The notes under the pieces are model-generated. The model made no database searches. It worked only from the letters and a program-made list of their open reading frames with translations, and was not told where the DNA came from. A stretch of DNA of 9,911 nucleotides from assembly GCA_026397695.1 (NCBI GenBank), contig JAPLUJ010000661.1, positions 1 through 9,911 on the forward strand, in the 5' to 3' direction. Below are positions 1 to 6,582 of the stretch, in pieces. Within the stretch, counting starts at the first letter, position 1, and each line of letters begins with the position of its first letter. This stretch comes from Verrucomicrobiota bacterium. GTDB lineage: Bacteria > Verrucomicrobiota > Verrucomicrobiia > Verrucomicrobiales > Akkermansiaceae. The position numbers and the translations under genes were made by a program.

Positions 1-787
1 CCCGTGCGACCGGGGCGAGCCGGGCGAGGCGGCCCCAGTAGGGCGTTCCGCCGGGTTCGGTTGGCCGGTCATGGAGGAGCGGCGAGAGGTAATCCTGGGC
101 ATCGAGCCGGCTCCAAGTATCGCGTTCGCGGAGGAAGGCGTAGTTGACGATGCCCTGCCAGCTCGGCTCGGGCAGTGCGGATGCGGGCAAGGTGAGCCGC
201 TCCGCCGGCCGCGCCGTTAGCCGCGTCGCTTGGGACTGCCGCGCGGCCGTCTGCCAGGTGGTACCGTCGAGCGAGAGGCGGACTTCGACATCGCGCGCTT
301 GGCGGTCGGTGAAGGCGCCGGTGCGGTCGCGGGTAAACCCGACCCGTGCGACCCGCGTGGCTTTCGGCAGTTCGATCTCCGCCCATTCCTCGCCGGGGGT
401 GGCCGCAATCCAGCTATGGTCGTTGCCATACAGACCGTCGTTCAAGTGCGCGATGGCATGAATCGGATGCCCGGCGATCACGGAGGACGCGTGGGCAATC
501 GCTCCGCGGCTGGCCAAGGCGAGGTTTTCATCGCTCGCGGGACCGAAGACTGCCAATTCGTCGATCCCGACGGCACCGTCTGCGCTGCGGATGACGAGCC
601 GCACAAAGCGCGCCTCCTGCTCTGGTACATGGATGATTGCCAGCCCTGCTAGATCAGGGGCGGCGAACGCCGCCCGCACGACCTCCGCCACGGACACTCG
701 TGGTCCGGCCATGGCCGCGTCTAGCAGGCCAAGGGTTGCCGCGAGGAGGACGATCATCAGGAAATGGTTTTTCGGGTTGGCACGCAT
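1..787 (-). CDS. Secreted discoidin (F5/8 type C) domain protein, 5' part
   Basis: The first 262 codons of a minus-strand gene that leaves the window at its left edge without a stop. Residues 1-28 form a signal peptide: basic start (MRANPKN), hydrophobic core (FLMIVLLAATLGLL) and a possible cleavage after AMA, so the protein is probably exported. Residues about 57-185 resemble a discoidin/F5/8 type C or galactose-binding fold: ARFVRLVI, GIDELAVFG, HLNDGLYGNDHSWIA, then WAEIELPKATRVARVGF and VEVRLSLDGTTWQ. This fold usually binds glycans or other surface ligands. The segment at 205-262 (SWQGIVNYAFLRERDTWSRL and on) leads into an unidentified main domain outside the window. Met11 is an alternative start; neither start has a clear Shine-Dalgarno sequence. 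Real coding is supported by the unbroken frame, the signal peptide and the domain pattern. Substrate and full architecture are unknown. Confidence 0.8.
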   Translation of the reverse strand, partial: MRANPKNHFLMIVLLAATLGLLDAAMAGPRVSVAEVVRAAFAAPDLAGLAIIHVPEQEARFVRLVIRSADGAVGIDELAVFGPASDENLALASRGAIAHASSVIAGHPIHAIAHLNDGLYGNDHSWIAATPGEEWAEIELPKATRVARVGFTRDRTGAFTDRQARDVEVRLSLDGTTWQTAARQSQATRLTARPAERLTLPASALPEPSWQGIVNYAFLRERDTWSRLDAQDYLSPLLHDRPTEPGGTPYWGRLARLAPVAR

Positions 788-858
788 GGGAAGGTGGAAG
801 TTGGGCTCGCAGAGCGGGAGAATGGGAGTTGTACCGGCTGTAGCGATCGGATCTTACG

Positions 859-951
859 GGGCCCGGTCATCTTGAGACGGACGAAGCGTTGCGGATGGTT
901 CATGGGCACGGTGTATCGCAGGAGGCCACCGTCGCTGAGGTTGGATTGTAT
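859..951 (-). pseudogene. Possible C-terminal remnant of a secreted protein
   Basis: Just upstream of the discoidin gene, one minus-strand frame opens after a TAA at 952-954 and reads NLSDGGLLRYTVP followed by MNHPQRFVRLKMTGP. The pattern of a Gly-rich turn, a YTVP strand and then RFVRL is typical of the last strands of beta-sandwich domains at the C-terminus of PVC secreted proteins. The frame then runs on without similarity to a stop at 757-759, inside the next gene. It is too short to identify and may be coincidental. It is listed because the stretch between the discoidin gene and the transposase relic otherwise holds nothing recognisable. Confidence 0.25.
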
Positions 952-984
952 TTACTCACGGCGTTCAAGGCCACCGATGGTCTA

Positions 985-1008
985 AATGGGGTCCTCGCGG
1001 ATTCACAT
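985..1008 (+). repeat. Left arm of 24-bp inverted repeat
   Basis: The sequence begins AATGGGGTCCTCGCGG and ends ATTCACAT. It is an exact reverse complement of 1559-1582. Confidence 0.9.
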
Positions 1009-1050
1009 GCTGCTTGCATTGTTACGGGTTATGGAATACGCAAGGGCATG
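1006..1050 (+). promoter_or_regulatory. Imperfect hairpin over the RAYT start codon
   Basis: CATGC (1006-1010) pairs with GCATG (1046-1050), and CTTGC (1013-1017) pairs with GCAAG (1040-1044), separated by a small TG/G internal bulge and a 22-base loop. The 3' strand includes the ATG at 1048. The structure could be a REP-like palindrome of the transposase or could limit its translation; the sequence alone does not decide. Confidence 0.35.
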
Positions 1051-1547
1051 GCAAGACCTACAAGATTTCAATATCCCGGGGCGGTTTACCACGTGATGGC
1101 GCGTGGTGATGGCGGCAAGGTTGTTTTTGAGAAGGACGACGACCGGAAGGCGTTTGTGTTCCGACCTTCAGGGACCGGCTCATGAAGTTGATGGACAAAT
1201 TGTCGGGAAAAGCTGCCAGCGGCAGGAGCCGCACCGGGGAGGATATCCGGGACCATGGGGAAAAGGAAGCCGTTAGGATGCTGAAAGCCGGGTTGAAGGA
1301 GTTGGGACTGCCGGGTGGGGATTCAGCCCTTGCCAAGCTACCCAACAGTGACGAACGAAAAGTCCTGCTGGCTCTGATCCTACGCAAGAAAACCACCGTG
1401 TCGAATTATTGGATCGCCAGCAGCCTAGCCATGGGCCATCCGGGATCGGTGAGCCGGATGATTTCGGCTGGACGGTCCGATAGAAGAATGTCGGAACGAT
1501 TTCATGCTCTGGATAAAGCCATCAACAACCTTGCGGATCCACAGTGA
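1048..1547 (+). pseudogene. REP-associated tyrosine transposase (RAYT) with internal deletion
   Basis: The first 38 codons (1048-1161) give the classic RAYT N-terminus MARPTRFQYPGAVYHVMARG followed by a charged stretch ending DDDRKAF. A different frame (1161-1547) gives the C-terminal part, beginning TFRDRLMKLMDKL and including HGEKEAV, DERKVLLALI, TTVSNYWIASSL and MGHPGSVSRM, the helical DNA-binding tail of PVC-type RAYTs. Intact members are roughly 300 residues or more. About 150 central residues are missing, including the HxH metal-binding motif and the catalytic tyrosine of the Y1/IS200-like domain, and the join changes frame. It cannot be an active nuclease. The C-terminal frame has its own ATG at 1182 overlapping the stop of the N-terminal frame, so a 121-residue DNA-binding-like peptide could in theory still be made. 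Confidence 0.8.
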
Positions 1548-1558
1548 AAATTCCGCAA
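1531..1558. repeat. 7-bp-stem hairpin at the end of the RAYT relic
   Basis: TTGCGGA (1531-1537) pairs with TCCGCAA (1552-1558) around a 14-base loop that contains the RAYT stop codon, directly against the right 24-bp repeat. It has no T-tract on either strand, so a rho-independent terminator is unlikely. It may be part of the REP-like end of the element. Confidence 0.35.
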
Positions 1559-1582
1559 ATGTGAATCCGCGAGGACCCCATT
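1559..1582 (-). repeat. Right arm of 24-bp inverted repeat
   Basis: Exact reverse complement of 985-1008. It lies between the RAYT stop and the stop codon of the convergent WD40 gene. Confidence 0.9.
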
Positions 1583-1591
1583 CAGTATCTT

Positions 1592-3565
1592 TCACTCCAT
1601 CTTCTTCCCGCGGACGGCTTTGGTGATCGCCTCGCGGGCCTCGACGGTGGCTGCGCTGTAAGGCGCGATCTTCTTCAGTTGGGTGTAGCCGTCCCTGGCG
1701 GCATCCATCTTCCCCGCCTTTAGCGCGACCTTCACCTGCACGAGCATCCACTGCTCCCGCTGGGTTTGGTTCAGAGCCATGCGGCCCAACTGCCCGGCGA
1801 GGGTGAGGGCGCGCGCGTCATCCCCGACCGCGGCGAGTGCCTCCATCTTCATGAGCATGAACCCCGGCTCCGTCCGGAGCATCGGGTGTCGGCTTAGCCA
1901 CGCATCAAGGAGTTGGAAAGAAGCACTGAGATCGGCGTCGTTTCCCTGTGCCATCCGCGGGATCTTCCGCAGATCGCTGGCCAGTTGCACTTGCGTCGTG
2001 TCGTCGATAGGCCACGCGTCCGGCTTCAGGTTCATGAGCATCTCCTTTGCCTGCTCGGTTTTGCCCATGGCCACCAGTGCCTCCGCCATGATGCGTTTTG
2101 CCGCCTCCTCAGCGGAATTGACCGTGTTGGGAAGGGCGATGTTCAACCCGAACGCCGCATGGCTGTTGAACGCATAATCCTCTTCCTTCCGTGGGCCGGA
2201 GACACTGACTGTGACAGAGTTCGTCTTGTACCCATGTGTCTTTGCGAGACACAGTTCATGTGCGCTGTCCTCATCCCAGAAGATGATGAGATCGCGGCTC
2301 ACCGAGGCCAGACGCTTGCCGTCGGGAGAGAAGGCCATGGAGCGTACGCAGTCTGAATGCACCTTGAGTGTGCGCAGTTCCTTTCCGGTGCCCGTGTCCC
2401 AGATCTTGATGGTCCCGTCGTCACTTCCCGAGGCCAGGCGGCTGCCGTCGGGTGAGAAGGCGACGGAGAACACGTCGCTTCCATGCCCTGAGAGCGTGAA
2501 CAACTCCTTGCCTGTGGTTGTGTCCCAGAGCTTGATGGCCCCGCTGTAATTTCCCGAGGCCAGGCGCTTGCCGTCGGAAGAGAAGGCCATGTACGGCTTC
2601 CCATGCCCAAGCGTGAACATCTCCTTCCCGGTGCCCGTGTCCCAGAGCTTGACGATTCTATCCTCGCTTACCGAGGCCAGGCGGCTGCCGTCGGGTGAGA
2701 AGGTGACGGCGTGCACTCCCGACGAATGCCCCTTGAGCGTGAGCAGCTCCTTTCCTGTAGCCGTGTCCCAGAGCTTGATGACGGCGCTGTTACTTCCCGA
2801 GGCCAGGCGCTTGCCGTCGGGAGAGAAGGCCACGGATTGCGCCTTGTCGCCAAGCGTGAACAGCTCCTTTCCGGTGCCCGTGTTCCAGAGTCTGACGGTC
2901 CCATCCTCGCTTGCCGATGCCAAGCGGCTGCCGTCTGGTGAGAAAGCGACGGAGACCACCTTGTCCCCATGCCCCTTGAGTGTGAACAGTTCCTTTCCTG
3001 TAGCGATGTCCTGGAGCTTGACAGTGTGGTCAGGTCTCGCCGTAGCCACCCGTTTGAAATCGGCAGAGAGGGCTGACACGGACATGTTGTTGAATCGACT
3101 GGGTGGCTCCGTGGATTGAAACAGTGCAACGAACTGATTCTTCCCGCCCCGGCGCAGCATCCCGGCAGGGATGACAATGTTGCCGTCGGGCCATTGCCAC
3201 GGTTCGCCGAGGTGCCGGCCGTTGAACCACATGACCCCGATCCTGGGCATTGCACCAAGCTCCAACACCAGCTCCTTGCCCGTCCAGGAGGCAGGCAGAT
3301 CGAGGTCTTTGGCAAGCCACAGGCCCAAGCCGCCTTCCACAGTGACCGAGAGGGGAAACAGGGCATTCGTCCAGCTCAATCCGTTCAAGATGCCGGTGAT
3401 GTCGTCGGCCGCCGTGAGAGAGTACCACTGTTTCGCCTCGGCTGTCCGCCAGTTGCCGGTCATGTCGAGAGCCGGCACGGTCCGTTTCAGCTTCTCCAGA
3501 AGTTCAAGACCGCTTTCAGGCTTGGCACGAACGGCGCCAGGGCTGAACTGATGGCCTCCTTGCAC
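1592..3565 (-). CDS. Galactose-binding-like / seven-bladed WD40 / helical-repeat protein
   Basis: The frame encodes 657 residues from a GTG at 3565, preceded five codons upstream by an in-frame TGA. There is no signal peptide. Residues about 38-150 look like a beta-galactosidase-type jelly roll (GLGLWLAKDLDLP, GVMWFNGRHLG, WPDGNIVIPAGMLRRGGKNQ). Residues about 165-431 hold seven WD40 blades with repeated AFSPDGxRLAS and IKLWDT motifs, enough for a full propeller. Residues about 485-657 are helical, TPR-like (AEALVAMGKTEQAKEML, MKMEALAAVGDDARALTLAG, VALKAGKMDAARDGYTQL). WD40 propellers are protein-binding platforms; no enzyme motif is visible. The lack of a leader, the lack of a Shine-Dalgarno sequence before the GTG, and the overlap with the upstream PA14/PKD frame suggest that this is the downstream half of one longer secreted protein broken by a frame change, not a free-standing gene. 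The coding itself is certain; its status as a gene is not. Confidence 0.75.
   Translation of the reverse strand: MQGGHQFSPGAVRAKPESGLELLEKLKRTVPALDMTGNWRTAEAKQWYSLTAADDITGILNGLSWTNALFPLSVTVEGGLGLWLAKDLDLPASWTGKELVLELGAMPRIGVMWFNGRHLGEPWQWPDGNIVIPAGMLRRGGKNQFVALFQSTEPPSRFNNMSVSALSADFKRVATARPDHTVKLQDIATGKELFTLKGHGDKVVSVAFSPDGSRLASASEDGTVRLWNTGTGKELFTLGDKAQSVAFSPDGKRLASGSNSAVIKLWDTATGKELLTLKGHSSGVHAVTFSPDGSRLASVSEDRIVKLWDTGTGKEMFTLGHGKPYMAFSSDGKRLASGNYSGAIKLWDTTTGKELFTLSGHGSDVFSVAFSPDGSRLASGSDDGTIKIWDTGTGKELRTLKVHSDCVRSMAFSPDGKRLASVSRDLIIFWDEDSAHELCLAKTHGYKTNSVTVSVSGPRKEEDYAFNSHAAFGLNIALPNTVNSAEEAAKRIMAEALVAMGKTEQAKEMLMNLKPDAWPIDDTTQVQLASDLRKIPRMAQGNDADLSASFQLLDAWLSRHPMLRTEPGFMLMKMEALAAVGDDARALTLAGQLGRMALNQTQREQWMLVQVKVALKAGKMDAARDGYTQLKKIAPYSAATVEAREAITKAVRGKKME
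2234..2962 (-). repeat. Three copies of a 243-bp two-blade WD40 unit
   Basis: Within the WD40 protein the blades alternate. The even ones read SPDGSRLAS and are followed by TGTGKE; the odd ones read S(P/S)DGKRLAS and are followed by T(A/T)TGKE. SPDGSRLAS recurs at residues 209, 290 and 371, exactly 81 residues apart, which is 243 bases. The nucleotide sequence is also conserved, for example GGCTGCCGTC(G/T)GGTGAGAA on the plus strand. The third unit diverges towards its end. The pattern indicates amplification of a two-blade module. Confidence 0.8.
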
Positions 3566-3579
3566 CCGATCGTTTCGTC
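3487..3579 (-). other. Frame-change zone between PA14/PKD and WD40 frames
   Basis: The upstream frame stays open to 3487, and the downstream frame is open from just below a TGA at 3578-3580. Both look protein-like here: EAISSALAPFVPS in the first frame, ESGLELLEKLKRTVPA in the second. Moving from one to the other needs a -1 step, equivalent to one lost base or two extra bases. A perfect AAGGAGG (plus-strand 3555-3561) lies inside the overlap but has no start codon at a useful distance after it. Confidence 0.55.
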
Positions 3580-5430
3580 ACGAAGCGACCAGCACCAGAG
3601 GCTGACCACCTCCTCGATCGGGGTGCCGGAGGCGAACTCAGCGGCCCGCGCCGAGATCGGCCCATTGCTCAATTGCGGCCCTTGGTGCCCCATGGTTTGA
3701 TGTGTCATCGGCTGCAGCCAGTACATTTGGACATGCACATTACCGGTTGCGCTCGCGATCACCTTCCCCCCGGCCCCGTCTAGGACATCAAGTTGCACTT
3801 GCCTTTGTCCAGGACTGAAGAAGCAGTGGTCGTAGGTCTCGCCCTCGGCCCTGTGCCCGTCATCGAATCGCCAGCGGAAGACCGCATTGGGACGCTCCTC
3901 CGAAAGTATTCCGGTAAAGGAATGACGAATAATATCGCGGGCGGGATATCTCCCCGCCCATTCCAAGTTGGCATAGCGCCAGGTGAAGGAGGCGAACGGT
4001 TTCTTTGTGCGGTGCGCCATCGCGCCTGCTGCGGCCTTCGCCATGGGCTCCCATACGGCGGTTCCGGAGCCGAACACCACAACGTCCCGCCACTCTTGCC
4101 TGTCGTGGGGGATGCCATTGATCGGCTGACGCCAGCACAGCGAGGCGTATATTTGCCCCCCGCTGCCGTATTGACAGAAATCCAACTGGTGAAGCCCTTT
4201 TTCCAGTACCACCTCGAATTCCTTGTGTGCGTTTCCGCCCATGGTCCTGATCGCGCTGGCATCATCGTAGCACAACGCCGTGACCAATTGGTTATCGACG
4301 AGGAGGTAGCCGCCGCGCAGGGCCATGAAGAAAAAATGGTATTTCCGTGTCGCCGGAACGTGAAAGAAACCGGTGTAACGGGTGAGGGTCAGCGGGACCT
4401 GGCAGGTGATGTCGAAGTAATAAGGCCAATCCTCGAAAAGCGGTCTGAATGGAAGAAAGCCCGAAAAGATCACCGACTCGCGACCATGCCCTTCAAGGTC
4501 AATCCTGGGGTCCCTTTTCCCGGCTATGAAACCAGCGCTGTTCCAGAGCTTCTCGTATCCTTCCACGGTCTCGACCGCCGGATCGTAGCGGTCGAGGTAG
4601 CGGCTCTCCTGTAAGAGGCCCGCCTTCGGCACCCAATCCAGCCGCGTTGGATTCTTCGAACGATCCAACAGGTAGACCATGTACTGCTTCTCTCCGCTCG
4701 AACAGTCGAACAGGATCGACATCGGCTCGCCCGGATACGCCCAAAGGATGCGGCAACCGACCTGTTCGCCCGACAAGCGATGGACGATAGGGATCAGGGA
4801 TGTCGGGTCACTGCCGGGCAGGTACAGGGTGGCGCTGGCGACAGCGGGGCTGCGCGTGATAAACCCGGCTAGACTTATCCACCTGCCGGTGCCCTCTATC
4901 TTGAGCAGTTTCCCATCTGGCGGGAGGGCAAACGCCCGCCTTGGATCCGCGCCGCCGTCATGGATTACCTGGCCGTCGATAGACACTTTCATGGAGCCCT
5001 TACTCCAGAAGGAAAACCACTTGTATTCCGGCTTCAGCGCGAAAGTCGCCGAGCCGCTGGCTGCTTGCCAATTGGGCTGGTAGAAGTCCGGCTTGTATTC
5101 CTGTCCGCGCTCTTTGCACCACTGCTGCCGGTCCGCTATGATTTTCGCCTTCTGCTCAGGCGTGTTCGCGTCCCGCGTGACGGCGTTCTTGGTTACAGGG
5201 TCGAAGGAGAGTCCCTCTGTCTCGACGGGGTTAAGGTCGGCGAGATAGACGTCGGGCGGCATCTGGTTCAAGGCTTCCTCGAACGAAGCGGTGAGAGGAA
5301 TCCGGACTTCCGCTTCATGGATATGCCACGGGACCGGCGACTCCGCGGCGGAACCGGCGCCCGCGCCGAGCATGGCCGCGAGAAGGACTGGGACCGCAAA
5401 CGACTTGATCGGAAACTTCTGTAGCTTCAT
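3487..5430 (-). CDS. Secreted PA14-like / PKD domain protein (probably truncated)
   Basis: The frame encodes 647 residues. Residues 1-29 are a signal peptide (basic MKLQKFPIKS, then FAVPVLLAAMLGAGAG and a likely cleavage near GSAAE). Residues about 120-190 may be a small beta domain (KWFSFWSKGSMKVSIDGQVI, similar to NPCBM/PA14 folds). Residues about 318-435 resemble PA14 (RYTGFFHVPATRKYHFFFMA, GGYLLVDNQLV, EFEVVLEKGLHQLDFCQYG). Residues about 515-568 resemble PKD (FRWRFDDGHRAEG, YDHCFFSPGQRQVQLDVLD). These folds serve carbohydrate or surface recognition; no catalytic motif is visible. The start follows the leader repeat at 5431-5510, 78 bases after the UroD-like gene, so the two are probably co-transcribed. 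The last about 30 residues run into the WD40 frame and end in SLKAVLNFWRS, which looks like out-of-frame reading. Expected continuation: the WD40 frame. Confidence 0.8.
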   Translation of the reverse strand: MKLQKFPIKSFAVPVLLAAMLGAGAGSAAESPVPWHIHEAEVRIPLTASFEEALNQMPPDVYLADLNPVETEGLSFDPVTKNAVTRDANTPEQKAKIIADRQQWCKERGQEYKPDFYQPNWQAASGSATFALKPEYKWFSFWSKGSMKVSIDGQVIHDGGADPRRAFALPPDGKLLKIEGTGRWISLAGFITRSPAVASATLYLPGSDPTSLIPIVHRLSGEQVGCRILWAYPGEPMSILFDCSSGEKQYMVYLLDRSKNPTRLDWVPKAGLLQESRYLDRYDPAVETVEGYEKLWNSAGFIAGKRDPRIDLEGHGRESVIFSGFLPFRPLFEDWPYYFDITCQVPLTLTRYTGFFHVPATRKYHFFFMALRGGYLLVDNQLVTALCYDDASAIRTMGGNAHKEFEVVLEKGLHQLDFCQYGSGGQIYASLCWRQPINGIPHDRQEWRDVVVFGSGTAVWEPMAKAAAGAMAHRTKKPFASFTWRYANLEWAGRYPARDIIRHSFTGILSEERPNAVFRWRFDDGHRAEGETYDHCFFSPGQRQVQLDVLDGAGGKVIASATGNVHVQMYWLQPMTHQTMGHQGPQLSNGPISARAAEFASGTPIEEVVSLWCWSLRDETIGCKEAISSALAPFVPSLKAVLNFWRS

Positions 5431-5510
5431 AGAATTCTCGTGGTTGCTAGGAATTTGCTTTCGGGGTGAAGGCCTTTGGAAGAGCCGGTGGCCGGGGAAA
5501 TGGGGAGTTC
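5431..5510 (-). repeat. Leader repeat, copy A (5' of the PA14/PKD gene)
   Basis: This sequence fills the gap between the UroD-like stop and the PA14/PKD start and is repeated at 7589-7680 in the same orientation. At a constant offset of 2158 bases the two share the start-codon ATGAA, TTGCTAG (5444-5450), GCTTTC and a core at 5465-5495 with 29 of 31 bases identical, which includes GGAAGAGCCGGTGGCCGG. Copy A lacks 12 bases present in copy B, then both read GGGGAAATGG. It may be a duplicated 5' untranslated or promoter region, or a dispersed intergenic repeat. CCGG-TGG-CCGG could form a tiny stem, but no convincing riboswitch or terminator is visible. Confidence 0.75.
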
Positions 5511-6582
5511 ATATCCTGTAGTTTCCGTATTTTCTGCCTGCTTCAAGGTATGCCATGACATTTTCGTAGGGCATGCCGTCGTGGATGCTGTGGTCGGTGG
5601 ACAGGATATAACCGCCACCGGGTTTGCCGATGGCGAGGCATTCCCTGACCTCGGCCTCAACCTGTTCGGGCGTGCCGGTGGACATGGTGATCTTGTTATC
5701 GACATTGCCGATGGGGCAAAGGCGGCCGGCATAGTTATGTTTGACCTTTACGAGATCCATGCCGGCGGCTCGCTCGACCGGATGAAATCCATTGATGCCC
5801 GTGCCGACCAGATCGTCTAGCACATCCCGGATCTGGCCGTCGTTGTGCATGATGACCGGTTTGCCGAGGCTTTTGAGACCTTGTACAAGTTTCCGGAACG
5901 GGGGAATGAAGAATTCCCGCAGATGCGTTGGAGACATCAGCAAGGCCCGTGTGCCGCCCCAGTCGTCCGAGATGCTGAAGGCGTCCACCCCGCCCTGGGA
6001 GACGGCGCGCGCGGCGGATGCCAGCGCCCAGTTGACAAAGGCATCGCTCATCTCACCCACCAGTTCAGGATCGTCGTAGAGGGTGATCGAGAGGGTTTCC
6101 AGATCCATCAGATACCAATACATCATGGTGAATGGCCCCAGCACCCCGGCAATGATGGCAAGGTCACCGGTGTTGGCCTTGGTGCCGCTGGCCAGCATGC
6201 TGAGACGGTGTGGCGCATTCGTCGCCGGCATGGTGTAGCGCTCCCAATCCGCACGGCTTTTGATCGGCACATCCACCTGAGCCATGATCGGCCAACCGTT
6301 CTTGATATAGGTCACCCCCCATTCATCCTGATAGTGCTCGCCCTCGGCATGAACCTCCTCCTCGGTGCCGCAGAAGCCGTTGATGGGAATCCACATGCAG
6401 TCCAGGCCCAGGTGGGTGGCCAAGCGCACCTGGGCATCCGCCTCATAGAGCTGCGGGACGTGGTTCAGCTCCCTCTTCAGCAGATTCCGGCTGAACAAGT
6501 AATCGCCGATCGGGACGCGGTCCGGCGTGCCGCTGGTCAATGCGGTTAGGAAACGTTCTCTTGGAGTCAGGGCAATTGTCAT
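5509..6582 (-). CDS. Uroporphyrinogen decarboxylase (UroD) domain-containing protein
   Basis: A complete frame of 357 residues, the usual length for the UroD/MtaA/CmuA superfamily of TIM-barrel proteins. Visible hallmarks: TPRERFLTALTSGTPDRVPI at the N-terminus, DEWGVTYIKNGWP, ISDDWGGTRALLMSP, KPVIMHNDGQIRDVLDDL, INGFHPVERAAGMDLVKVK, GRLCPIGNVDNKITMSTGTP, and a C-terminal GGGYILSTDHSIHDGMPYEN. These match the non-haem branch common in PVC bacteria, thought to be corrinoid-linked methyltransferases or related enzymes, and not HemE itself. His246 is present, but the HxC pair of MtaA-type zinc sites reads HND here; Cys289 is the only nearby cysteine. It is cytoplasmic, with no signal peptide. 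The ATG overlaps the stop of a short upstream frame as ATGA, suggesting translational coupling; no Shine-Dalgarno sequence lies close to the start. The PA14/PKD gene follows after 78 bases. Confidence 0.88.
   Translation of the reverse strand: MTIALTPRERFLTALTSGTPDRVPIGDYLFSRNLLKRELNHVPQLYEADAQVRLATHLGLDCMWIPINGFCGTEEEVHAEGEHYQDEWGVTYIKNGWPIMAQVDVPIKSRADWERYTMPATNAPHRLSMLASGTKANTGDLAIIAGVLGPFTMMYWYLMDLETLSITLYDDPELVGEMSDAFVNWALASAARAVSQGGVDAFSISDDWGGTRALLMSPTHLREFFIPPFRKLVQGLKSLGKPVIMHNDGQIRDVLDDLVGTGINGFHPVERAAGMDLVKVKHNYAGRLCPIGNVDNKITMSTGTPEQVEAEVRECLAIGKPGGGYILSTDHSIHDGMPYENVMAYLEAGRKYGNYRI

Larger units (their letters stand above)
985..1582 (+). mobile_element. RAYT relic bounded by perfect 24-bp inverted repeats
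   Basis: The 24 bases at 985-1008 and the reverse complement of 1559-1582 are identical. The two arms sit 39 bases before the start and 11 bases after the stop of the degenerate transposase, so they mark the likely edges of the element. No similarity continues outside or inside the arms. REP-associated tyrosine transposase genes are known to be flanked by REP sequences in inverted orientation, which fits. The arms are not strongly palindromic themselves; only TCC-GCGA-GGA can pair. The element lies between the start of the discoidin gene and the end of the WD40 gene, its right arm stopping 9 bases from that gene's stop codon. Confidence 0.7.

Noticed and set aside
230..652. Plus-strand 140-codon frame
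   Set aside because: It is antisense to the discoidin-domain gene, which has a signal peptide and a recognisable fold; the plus frame has no family character.
1531..1582. Rho-independent terminator between the RAYT relic and the WD40 gene
   Set aside because: The 7-bp stem has a 14-base loop and no T-tract on either strand.
2568..3119. Plus-strand 183-codon frame with repeating motifs (RRLPSGEKAT, VSQSL)
   Set aside because: The repeats are the mirror of the WD40 blades on the minus strand; a shadow, not a gene.
3487..3579. Programmed -1 frameshifting joining the PA14/PKD and WD40 frames
   Set aside because: The internal AAGGAGG is suggestive, but no X XXY YYZ slippery heptamer sits at the proper distance and no strong downstream stem was seen.
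3793..4614. Plus-strand 273-codon frame
   Set aside because: It is antisense to the PA14/PKD gene, with no ribosome site, signal or known domain.
5476..5820. Plus-strand frames starting MEEPVAG at both leader copies (5476 and 7634)
   Set aside because: The shared start reflects the DNA repeat; the downstream parts are unrelated and antisense to UroD-like and GH97 genes.
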